The notes under the pieces: model-generated | What the model was told of the DNA's origin: nothing | Database searches by the model: none | The model's input: the letters and a program-made list of their open reading frames with translations, nothing else | Part shown: one piece after another, positions 25,029-32,826 of the stretch | How positions within the stretch are numbered: position 1 is the stretch's first letter | Layout: every line of letters starts with the position of its first letter | DNA from: Alcanivoracaceae bacterium | Lineage (GTDB): Bacteria > Pseudomonadota > Gammaproteobacteria > Xanthomonadales > Marinicellaceae | DNA length: 64,000 nucleotides | Assembly (NCBI GenBank): GCA_016744455.1 | Contig: JADGEI010000001.1 | Location: 62,001 to 126,000, forward strand | Direction of reading: 5' to 3' | Program-made: the position numbers and the translations under genes

Positions 25029-27080
25029 CTATTTGTTTTGGCAGACATTTTGTTCATTACTGTCAATAAATGGTGAAAAAGGGCATTGCACAAAACGTAA
25101 TCTAGTGCCCCGAGGACTTAGGGTGTCTGCACGTATATTTGCTGGAGCATTATTAATTGAACCTGATAGGTTTAATCCGGCATTATGTACACCTAGAAAT
25201 GCAATCATATCATCTTGATCTACACCATCACCTGAAACACCTATAGCGCCAATTAATTGGTTGCCTCGGTATATAGGTACACTACCGGGGAAAATTTGTA
25301 TGCCATTTGCTAGTCTATTTGATGTAGTTTCTGTACAAATATTGTTGACATCTTCACCTCCACCAGTCGCTGCAAATATGACGTGTTGTATAACTTTATT
25401 TAGAACTAAGTCCAGCTGTAGACCCGTAGAAAAAACACTCCATTCACTATTTCTATTAGATTTACTTAATGGTCCATTGTCATTATTTTCTATGCCATCA
25501 GCATAAAATGGGCGTGACAAATTTCCTCCAGCTCGATCTGAAAAAGCTATACCATCTTCTAGCGCAGTATTGCCGACAAAACCCTTAACAGCACCAACAT
25601 AGTCAGGAATCTCAACTAAATCATCAACGATTAAATCAGGGCTTAGGTAGCGCGTTGGTTCGTCGATATTGTTTAAGAAATTGGCGGCATCTGTATTTGA
25701 GAAAAATGCTGCAGTTCGTGCTTTTTGTAAAGATACATCAGAACCAAAGACAGGTGCGTCACGGGTTCTTGCAATACCTAAATTATTTCCTTGAGAATCA
25801 ACCACAGAGATTGTAACCCTCGCTTGTGATCCTAATGGTTGGCGAATTTGGGCGCGTGAACGATTAGCTATTGCCAGTGCATCTTGTAGTATAGTTTGAA
25901 CTTCTGTTGCTGTGAGTGGTGCTATTCCATTGAGTGTTGCTGCATCAGATCCTGCTTGTGGCCTAAAACGTTCTGCATCGCTTTCATCAACAAACACAAA
26001 AGCATCCAAGTTTTGAAAATCTTGAGCATCAGCCCTGACACCTGATTCTGCATGGCCAAAAACTGTGCCTCGCTTTATCACGCCATCGGTATAAGTATTA
26101 ACAGCTATTGAATTGCCTGTTCCTGCAGGTAACGAATCAAATGCAATTGTTGTCCCTGAAAGATCAGATTCTAATGCATCACTAAACCTCAAGGTTTTCC
26201 CATCAACGGTTACACGATTTGCCTTTATACCAATATCTGCCTCAAAGTTTATAATGGCAGCTAGTGCGATTAACTCATCTGTGTCATCATCAAAGTTTAG
26301 TATGTTTTTATCGATACCATAATGGTTATCTGAAATAACACCAACACCACCAACAACCACACCATTTTTATACAATGGGAAACCACCTGGATCTGCAGAT
26401 AACCCTAGAGGGGAGCGTTGTGGCCCAATAGATTTTGATGGGTCGTATCTTAAAGAAAAATCTGAGCATGGTAATTGGCTAAATTGAACGCCAAACAAGG
26501 GGCCACTTGGCTGATTGTCTTCACCTGGATTAAAATGTTCTTGTATGATTTGCCCAGCAGTTCTGGTGCTAAAAGCATTGCCAGAACTTGATAAATATGC
26601 TCCAGTAATGGCTTTGGCGATTGCTGCTAATGCATCTCCATCAGCTGCCGAGGGTAATACGATATTATCCAATCCTGTTTCGACTGTTGCCGGTTGAGTG
26701 GTGCTTATAGTAACCATTTGGTCAATACCTGTCATGCGATAGACAGCCAATACATTACCAACTCGATCAACCACAGCAATGGTTGCTTTTTTATTGATTG
26801 CCATTGCTTGGGATATGCCTTGTGATAAGACTTGTTTAATGTTGCTTACTGATAAATGATTATCTGATGAAGCTTCTGTGCTGATTAACGGTGATATTTC
26901 AGGTATAGTCCATACAGTCCCTCCTGAAGAAAATAATGAACCATCAATTGCAAAGGTTTCTCTTTCTGTAAGTAATAGATGCTTGTTTACAGTTAGATTG
27001 CTTGAATCTTCTTTTGTTATGGCATTATTGGTCAATAATAGTCCTATTGTTAAAAAAACATAAATTATATTGATTTTCAT
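25029..27080 (-). CDS. Large secreted protein with two GlcG/HbpS-like (haem-degrading-family) domains
   Basis: A 683-residue protein with an N-terminal signal peptide (MKINIIYVFLTIGLLLTNNAIT). Two regions look like the GlcG/HbpS fold: about residues 80-290 (ISQAMAINKKATIAVVDRVGN...VVGGVGVISD) and about 385-650 (VTISVVDSQGNNLGIART...QLIGAIGVSGDGVDQDD). Both have the family's VD-x-x-GN strand and terminal GxIGVSG-type loop, but both carry large insertions. HbpS-like proteins bind haem or are extracellular sensors; others are of unknown function. Four cysteines are present and no CXXCH. It is 10 bp upstream of the barrel gene and certainly in the same operon. A role in haem handling or substrate binding is only a guess. 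Confidence 0.72.
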   Translation of the reverse strand: MKINIIYVFLTIGLLLTNNAITKEDSSNLTVNKHLLLTERETFAIDGSLFSSGGTVWTIPEISPLISTEASSDNHLSVSNIKQVLSQGISQAMAINKKATIAVVDRVGNVLAVYRMTGIDQMVTISTTQPATVETGLDNIVLPSAADGDALAAIAKAITGAYLSSSGNAFSTRTAGQIIQEHFNPGEDNQPSGPLFGVQFSQLPCSDFSLRYDPSKSIGPQRSPLGLSADPGGFPLYKNGVVVGGVGVISDNHYGIDKNILNFDDDTDELIALAAIINFEADIGIKANRVTVDGKTLRFSDALESDLSGTTIAFDSLPAGTGNSIAVNTYTDGVIKRGTVFGHAESGVRADAQDFQNLDAFVFVDESDAERFRPQAGSDAATLNGIAPLTATEVQTILQDALAIANRSRAQIRQPLGSQARVTISVVDSQGNNLGIARTRDAPVFGSDVSLQKARTAAFFSNTDAANFLNNIDEPTRYLSPDLIVDDLVEIPDYVGAVKGFVGNTALEDGIAFSDRAGGNLSRPFYADGIENNDNGPLSKSNRNSEWSVFSTGLQLDLVLNKVIQHVIFAATGGGEDVNNICTETTSNRLANGIQIFPGSVPIYRGNQLIGAIGVSGDGVDQDDMIAFLGVHNAGLNLSGSINNAPANIRADTLSPRGTRLRFVQCPFSPFIDSNEQNVCQNK

Positions 27081-27135
27081 TGATACTCCCCTCTTATGTT
27101 AGTTAATTATCGATAATGAAATACAGTCTATTTTA

Positions 27136-28818
27136 TTATCGGGACTTTGGTACTATATGAAACTCATGGCATCTAATACAAGACAGTTCAACACTATTGT
27201 GTATATCTTGTTGATGACACTCTAAACATTTGTTTTGTTGTGGCATAGCGATATCAGATGACTCGTCAGAGTCTTCCACTTCATGGCAGTTTAAACAAAT
27301 TTCATCTTCGTTGGTAATTTCTTTTACGCTAAAATGGCTTACATGATCAAACTTTGCTTTTGAGTACCAATCATCCGTTATTCTAATAGGTTTGACAAAC
27401 CATTTGGCTAATGGATCTGATGTGCTGTATTCAACCACTTCATGACAGGTTATACATCCACTAGTAGTAAATTGGTATTGTGATTCTTTCAAAGCTTCAG
27501 CACGACCACAATCTAGACCGTTGCCTTGACAAGTAGCACTGTTGCTGTGTTTTCCGGGTATCCTTCGCTTTTTCTTCAATGAGCGTCTTTGCCTTAATTC
27601 TTGGTCAGTAAATTCACGTATAAAGTGTGCTTGCAACATAACTGCGGCAGCTCTAAGGTTACCATGAGGTAGCTCAATGTCTGGGTTAAATACATCGAAA
27701 GTTAGCTTGTGGCAACTGCGACAATCTTTATCCATGGTTATGGGCTTAAAATGCTCTTTATCTGCTTTTAATTGATGACAATTATTACACGCAAGTTGTT
27801 CGCCAGTTTGGTTGTCTTGCACCATTTCTACATCTAGGTGAACATTATGAGAAAATTTAAGGTTTGATTGCTCTTTAGTTATTACATTTGGGTTGAATTT
27901 ATTGCGGGTATTTTTCCATTGATAATTCCCATTAATTAACTCAGGCTGGAGTAAGCTTAATCTAAAAGGAGGGTGGTTTTGTGAATTAAAACCATTAACG
28001 GATTGAACTAATTCTGTTTGATCGTTTGTAGTGTCAGAAAATTTGTCGATTTCTTGATGGCAATCAATACAAAATGCATTATCTGAACGCGTGATTTGCA
28101 TGGGTTCATTATGTTCTTTATGGCAATTTTCACAAATAAATTTTTCTATATCATCAACAGCAGGGTGATTGCTTGCTACGTGGTCGCCAAGATTTCTATG
28201 GCAGTTGGTGCATTGTTTGTCAGGGACTTTTTCAAAAGGTTTGACATGGCAAATTTTGCAGTCATCACCGATTTCTGGAATCCTATGTGCCATTGACATT
28301 GGGCCAGATGACCAGGATAAATCAGATGGTATTGGTAGTTCATTGAGTGTTTTTTGTGGTAAATACAAAGGAGAAATTAAAAATAAGCCGATAATACTTA
28401 AAAAGATTACGTATGAAACTAATCTAAGGTTCACTCGTTTTTTAGTGTTATCAATTTGGAATTTTATTTTTTGTTTTTTAGTTTTTCTCTTGGATCGGCT
28501 AATGCTAATAGCAAAATCAAAACCAGCAGGAGGTAAAATGATTTCCAAATCATAGATACCTAATTGATACGTTTCACCTTGAACTATCATGCCTGAAGTT
28601 TTCTCTTTATCATCCACGCTAAGTGATAGTTCGTTGGAGCAAATAAATTTAGCTTTGTTGGATTTTGTCGGTGAAATGGATAGTGTGCCAGAATTTAAAT
28701 CGCTAAGGTTTAGATTTGGGTCACCTTGATTACCGATAATTAAAGTGTTTGTATCAAAATCCAAATCTTGAAATTCATCTTTACTTCCTAATACTGATTT
28801 TCTCACTAAAAAAAACAT
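27136..28818 (-). CDS. Membrane-anchored decaheme cytochrome with N-terminal FHA-like domain
   Basis: A 560-residue protein of unusual build. Residues 1-105 are a beta-rich, probably FHA-like domain (TLIIGNQGDPNLNLSDLNSG...) lacking the usual GR...S..H residues. A basic stretch (KRKTKKQK) and one membrane helix (about 133-152) follow. The rest should be periplasmic and has ten CXXCH sites: CKICH (187-191), CTNCH, CENCH, CIDCH, CNNCH, CRSCH, CITCH, CLNCH, CLECH, CIRCH. Positive residues before the helix place the N domain in the cytoplasm. There is no separate signal peptide. It follows the cytochrome-b-like gene by 7 bp. It could pass electrons from the membrane to periplasmic and outer-membrane partners. 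Confidence 0.82.
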   Translation of the reverse strand: MFFLVRKSVLGSKDEFQDLDFDTNTLIIGNQGDPNLNLSDLNSGTLSISPTKSNKAKFICSNELSLSVDDKEKTSGMIVQGETYQLGIYDLEIILPPAGFDFAISISRSKRKTKKQKIKFQIDNTKKRVNLRLVSYVIFLSIIGLFLISPLYLPQKTLNELPIPSDLSWSSGPMSMAHRIPEIGDDCKICHVKPFEKVPDKQCTNCHRNLGDHVASNHPAVDDIEKFICENCHKEHNEPMQITRSDNAFCIDCHQEIDKFSDTTNDQTELVQSVNGFNSQNHPPFRLSLLQPELINGNYQWKNTRNKFNPNVITKEQSNLKFSHNVHLDVEMVQDNQTGEQLACNNCHQLKADKEHFKPITMDKDCRSCHKLTFDVFNPDIELPHGNLRAAAVMLQAHFIREFTDQELRQRRSLKKKRRIPGKHSNSATCQGNGLDCGRAEALKESQYQFTTSGCITCHEVVEYSTSDPLAKWFVKPIRITDDWYSKAKFDHVSHFSVKEITNEDEICLNCHEVEDSDESSDIAMPQQNKCLECHQQDIHNSVELSCIRCHEFHIVPKSR

Positions 28819-28825
28819 TCAAATA

Positions 28826-29701
28826 TCACCAATAAATAAAAACAACTAAGATATGCACAATTAAAGCTGCTAATAATGCAATGGTTAATGGAATATGAAA
28901 CAACAACCAAACCTTAAGATAAGTTTTTATTTGTAGGTTTCTGCGAACTATTTTTAACAACCTCTGGCGCCTTGAGAAAAGGGAAAGTAGTGAATTTAAA
29001 GCAATTGCTTCTTCTTTGTTTAAGCTATTCGAAACAGCAGAAGAGAGGACGTTAATTACGGTTTCTTGATTTTTATTTGAAATTAGTTTTTTAGAATCTG
29101 CTTGCATTTTAACTGTGGAACTATCTTTGCCACGTAATTGAGAATGGAATTTGCCACTCATAGATGTATGCTCTAATGCGCTTAAAATAAATAGGCGAAT
29201 ATTACCACGGCATAGCCCTGCTTTTTCTTTAATTATTTCATCATTTTCAGCAATCTCTTGTAACCACTCATCTTGAGAGCCACCTGTATTGTTATTGGAG
29301 TAAACTCTTGGGTAGTGCATGTAGCTAAAAAGCCCGTAAAAACCTGATAATACCACGGCAATCATTAAAAAATAGGCCAGTGTATGAATATTCCAACCAA
29401 TTTGGAACGCAGCGTGCAAACTGGCGATCAAAAGTAAGCTTGTTCCTAAATAAATATGAGCTGATGTCCAACCTTCAACTGTTCCTATAGATGAAGAGTA
29501 TTTGCGTTTTCTGATTCCAAGGTATGTGAGTAACAAGATAAAAAATGTGGAGATGATACCTAATATGTATCCTTGGAATGTGCCACCATTGGGTGGTTGC
29601 GCCTCATTGTGAGTTAGGTACAAAACTACACTGGATATTAGAAGTAATATTGTTAATTTCAAATAACGGTAGTTTTTATATTTTAATAAATTCTGGTGCA
29701 T
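28826..29701 (-). CDS. Di-heme cytochrome b-like membrane protein
   Basis: A 291-residue protein with five predicted membrane helices (about 14-31, 44-63, 80-101, 107-128 and 264-290). Helix 3 holds H82 and H96, and helix 5 holds H269 and H283: two His pairs, each exactly 14 residues apart, the classic arrangement for two b haems stacked across a membrane. A hydrophilic domain of about 130 residues lies between helices 4 and 5. I find no closer family match. It starts 1 bp after the FAD/Fe-S gene and ends 7 bp before the decaheme gene, so it most likely links the cytoplasmic Fe-S oxidoreductase, or the quinone pool, to periplasmic haems. Confidence 0.72.
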   Translation of the reverse strand: MHQNLLKYKNYRYLKLTILLLISSVVLYLTHNEAQPPNGGTFQGYILGIISTFFILLLTYLGIRKRKYSSSIGTVEGWTSAHIYLGTSLLLIASLHAAFQIGWNIHTLAYFLMIAVVLSGFYGLFSYMHYPRVYSNNNTGGSQDEWLQEIAENDEIIKEKAGLCRGNIRLFILSALEHTSMSGKFHSQLRGKDSSTVKMQADSKKLISNKNQETVINVLSSAVSNSLNKEEAIALNSLLSLFSRRQRLLKIVRRNLQIKTYLKVWLLFHIPLTIALLAALIVHILVVFIYW

Positions 29702-29702
29702 T

Positions 29703-32216
29703 TTATCGGTTTTCTACCAGTTCTGCAAATTCATTTGGGCTGATGCGAATGGCAGCTCCTGTTGGGCAGGCACGCACACAAGCAGGCCCACCTTTTTGTT
29801 CCATGCAGGCATCACACTTAACTGCTTTTTTCCCTTTATCTTTGGCTTGAGCAGTAATTTTAGCATTTTGGTCTTCTCCAGGACCGTTTCCAAGACCTAA
29901 TAACACCCACAATAATGTACTTGGTTTCTTAGGTAAGTCATAACTCATTTTGATGACGTCGTAAGGGCAATTTGTCTCGCAGTTGCCACAGCCTATACAC
30001 GAAGAGTCGATAAAAACTTCTCCACTCTCTGCACGGTGAATGGCATCCGCAGGGCAATCTTTCATGCAATGAGGTTGTTCGCAATGACGACAAGAAATTG
30101 GGATGTGTAATCCTGCAAATGATGCTCCATCCTCACGGTTGAGCCTTGAAATACCATTGTGAGTTTCAGCACATGCTTTTTCACAGTTGTCACAATTTAC
30201 ACAGAGATTTTCATCAATGACTAATGCATTTGTTGCTTCTCCAAGCCCTTGATCTAGGAGAAAACGCGTGGTTTGTGTAGCCTCAAACACTGATGCCATG
30301 GAATGTGATTTTTTTAACAGTAAAGACAGGTCACTTTGTAAGGTTTTTATTTGTTCTGTATTTGATTTTATTAGTGTTAAAAACTGTTGTTGCGTAATTT
30401 TTAGCGCCTCAACCCTAACAGCAGCAGCAGCGCTATGTGTTCTTGTCGGGTTTCCCATCAGAGCAAGTTGCCCAACCAGTTCGCCCGATTGCAGTTGGGT
30501 CGTTACACGTTTGTTCTCATTGCTTCCTTGAGCTAAAGAAACAGTTCCTGAGCGGATAAGGTATAAACAATCGCCATTATCACCTTGGTTAAAAAGTGTT
30601 TCGCTGGCTTTAAATTCCACTAATTCAATAGAACTTGCTAACGTGGTCATTTCTTTAGTGCTTAGATTTGGTTTGAAGGCAGATTGTAATGCACGCATGA
30701 TAAATACTGTGTTAATCCCATCGGCAACCTCATCATTTGAATTCATGAGTTTAATCATAATTCTTCTGGGTGTTTCGATTAATATACAATCTTCACTGGC
30801 TATTGCATCTGCTGTTCTTGGCCGCCCTGATAACAAGCTCATCTCACCAAAAAATTGACCGCTTTTTAAAGTGAAAGATTTGTTTTTTTCAACAACTAAT
30901 TTAACTTCGCCTTCTACAATGGTATAAAAAGAATTACTGTAGTCGCCTTTGCTAAATAACTTGTCTCCTGCCTTGATAAGTTTTGTTAGTTTGTCAACAC
31001 CAGTTGCTCTGGCATTATCTTCAGTTTTTTGCACTTCTTGGTGATTAAGTGAGTCTAAAGCAATAACAATAGTGCTTTCTATGATTAATTCTCTAAAAGC
31101 CAGTGCATTCATGCGTTTGAACATGGGTACTTTTTGTTGGTATAAATCAAGGATATTTTGTGCATCCATCACATATGGTAAAAGCTTAAATTGCTGCTCT
31201 AGGAGAGGGTGATCTGCTGGTTTGATTTCATGACCATGTATAAACTCTATTACATCGTGACCTTGGTTCATGGCTTGTTTAATAAGTGGGTATCCACCTA
31301 AAGCACCAATTATATAAAGCCCTTTGACATTACTTTGGTAGTGATTGTCTAGATCAGGAATGGAGTCTGGCTTGTTATTTGGAAAGTTCACACCACAAGA
31401 CTCGACAAATTTACGTGGAGCGATTGCACCTAGCCGAGCAATTATACAATCACAATTAATTGTTTTGTCTCCTTCTGGAGTGTCTAAAATTATAGTGCCA
31501 TTGCCCTTATTATCTGGTAAGCCGATTGATTTCACATTGGTGTTGTAGTGACAATAAAAATCATTGTTTTTATTGTTTATGGCTGATAAAACAGCATTAA
31601 GATTACCATCTTTTGCTCGTGAAAATTCGTTACGACGGTTTATGATGTGGATCTCGTTATTACCAGAGAGTCCTAATGCGTTTTCTATAGCTGCATCACC
31701 TGCACCAATGACGACTACAGTTTTTTCATCGAATTCATCAGGGTCCTCTAAAGTATAACGCATAAAATTTGATTCATCATCACCTAGCAACCCTAATTTT
31801 CGTGGATTACCTTGAAAACCAATGCTTAATATGACGTTTTCTGATGAATATGAATTACCATCTTTTAATGTCACTCTAAAATCAGGGTGTTGACCAGTAA
31901 TAGATATAACCTCACTATCGTATTGAATGTTGACATTATTTTGCTTAATATCATCTATCCACTTTCCAAGAATTGCCTCGCGTTTACCCGCCTTAAAACT
32001 CATTGGGCTACGCAAGTTCAAAAAGCTAGGCTCGTCCATGACGTGTTTGCCTTTTTGATACTGGTTTATGGTTTTGGCTGGTTGTGAGAATGACTCTAAC
32101 AATAGGTGAGTGGGAGAGCTGCTCGCATTTTTTTTATCCAATTGTGCCGCTTGAGCTGCCGCACTTAATCCTGCTGGTCCAGAACCAATAATAATGACTT
32201 TGTAACTTTGCCCCAT
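29703..32216 (-). CDS. FAD oxidoreductase fused to two cNMP-binding domains and a four-cluster ferredoxin
   Basis: An 837-residue cytoplasmic multidomain protein. Residues 1-335 form a thioredoxin-reductase-like FAD/NAD(P) module (IIIGSGPAGLSAAAQAAQ at 8-25; VVVIGAGDAAIENAL at 167-181) without the CxxC of thioredoxin reductase. Two cyclic-nucleotide-binding domains follow: about 405-490 with FGEMSLLSGRPRTADA, and about 525-615 with VGQLALMGNPTRTHSA; each keeps the phosphate-binding Arg, but the second has Gln for Glu. Residues 670-825 are a DmsB/NrfC-like ferredoxin with 16 cysteines in four groups (C672-682, C709-721, C740-750, C801-817), enough for four [4Fe-4S] clusters. First gene of the operon. 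Likely moves electrons between NAD(P)H and the membrane, under cNMP control. Confidence 0.88.
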   Translation of the reverse strand: MGQSYKVIIIGSGPAGLSAAAQAAQLDKKNASSSPTHLLLESFSQPAKTINQYQKGKHVMDEPSFLNLRSPMSFKAGKREAILGKWIDDIKQNNVNIQYDSEVISITGQHPDFRVTLKDGNSYSSENVILSIGFQGNPRKLGLLGDDESNFMRYTLEDPDEFDEKTVVVIGAGDAAIENALGLSGNNEIHIINRRNEFSRAKDGNLNAVLSAINNKNNDFYCHYNTNVKSIGLPDNKGNGTIILDTPEGDKTINCDCIIARLGAIAPRKFVESCGVNFPNNKPDSIPDLDNHYQSNVKGLYIIGALGGYPLIKQAMNQGHDVIEFIHGHEIKPADHPLLEQQFKLLPYVMDAQNILDLYQQKVPMFKRMNALAFRELIIESTIVIALDSLNHQEVQKTEDNARATGVDKLTKLIKAGDKLFSKGDYSNSFYTIVEGEVKLVVEKNKSFTLKSGQFFGEMSLLSGRPRTADAIASEDCILIETPRRIMIKLMNSNDEVADGINTVFIMRALQSAFKPNLSTKEMTTLASSIELVEFKASETLFNQGDNGDCLYLIRSGTVSLAQGSNENKRVTTQLQSGELVGQLALMGNPTRTHSAAAAVRVEALKITQQQFLTLIKSNTEQIKTLQSDLSLLLKKSHSMASVFEATQTTRFLLDQGLGEATNALVIDENLCVNCDNCEKACAETHNGISRLNREDGASFAGLHIPISCRHCEQPHCMKDCPADAIHRAESGEVFIDSSCIGCGNCETNCPYDVIKMSYDLPKKPSTLLWVLLGLGNGPGEDQNAKITAQAKDKGKKAVKCDACMEQKGGPACVRACPTGAAIRISPNEFAELVENR

Positions 32217-32324
32217 AATGAATTATTGCCACCCCCTAATGGCATCATTCAAATTATCTATATTTAATGTTAACCTATAAAATTAGTAAACACAATTGTA
32301 ATCACAAAATGTCTTTAAATGTTC

Positions 32325-32756
32325 CTAGCTTATCCATTTTTTTGTTTTAGCACTATTCGCAAACCAGACTAATAGAAATGCTACCACAATAATCATCGAA
32401 GTCATTATTTTTTCTGATTGTTCAATGCTGTTGAATCCATCCATCAGGAAGATAAAATTAGACATTTGAATTAACACAGCAAATAATGATACTATTAAAG
32501 CAGGCATGGCTAAGGATTTTTTCAGAAGTAAAAGAAAAGACCCAATAGTGCCAGCAAAAACAGCAACAGCAAAAGCGGCTTTTGCCCAAGAAGGCATGGC
32601 TTTTTGCATTGATTGTTGAGCTTCTGGCATTTTTAAAAAGTCCTCTGCTGAAATCATAACGCTATTTATATATGCCATAACGCCCATTGCATTCCATACA
32701 ACTGCAAGTGCAGCAATCACATAGAACCATGTTGGTATTTTTATTGAGTTTGTCAT
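32325..32756 (-). CDS. Small four-helix membrane protein of unknown function
   Basis: A 143-residue hydrophobic protein. Helices are likely at about residues 9-29, 58-78, 84-104 and 116-134. The loop ISAEDFLKMPEAQQSMQKAMPSWAKA between helices 1 and 2 is a pattern seen in a family of small proteobacterial membrane proteins, but I cannot give a function. It is upstream of the cytochrome operon on the same strand with a 108-bp gap, so it may or may not be co-transcribed. Confidence 0.65.
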   Translation of the reverse strand: MTNSIKIPTWFYVIAALAVVWNAMGVMAYINSVMISAEDFLKMPEAQQSMQKAMPSWAKAAFAVAVFAGTIGSFLLLLKKSLAMPALIVSLFAVLIQMSNFIFLMDGFNSIEQSEKIMTSMIIVVAFLLVWFANSAKTKKWIS

Positions 32757-32826
32757 TGTTTTATCCCCTTTATTTCTTTGATTATAAAATTTAATTGCAC
32801 CTTATCTCATTTGTCTTTTGACTGAG

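Noticed and set aside
25019..25093. Longer start for the outer-membrane barrel gene
   Set aside because: It overlaps the preceding gene by about 65 bp and hides the signal peptide; ATG at 25018 has AGGGGA.
32217..32324. Possible CRP/FNR box upstream of the cytochrome operon (TTTTGTGATTACAATTGTG on the minus strand)
   Set aside because: Only one half-site (TGTGA) fits; the second half does not match TCACA or ATCAA.
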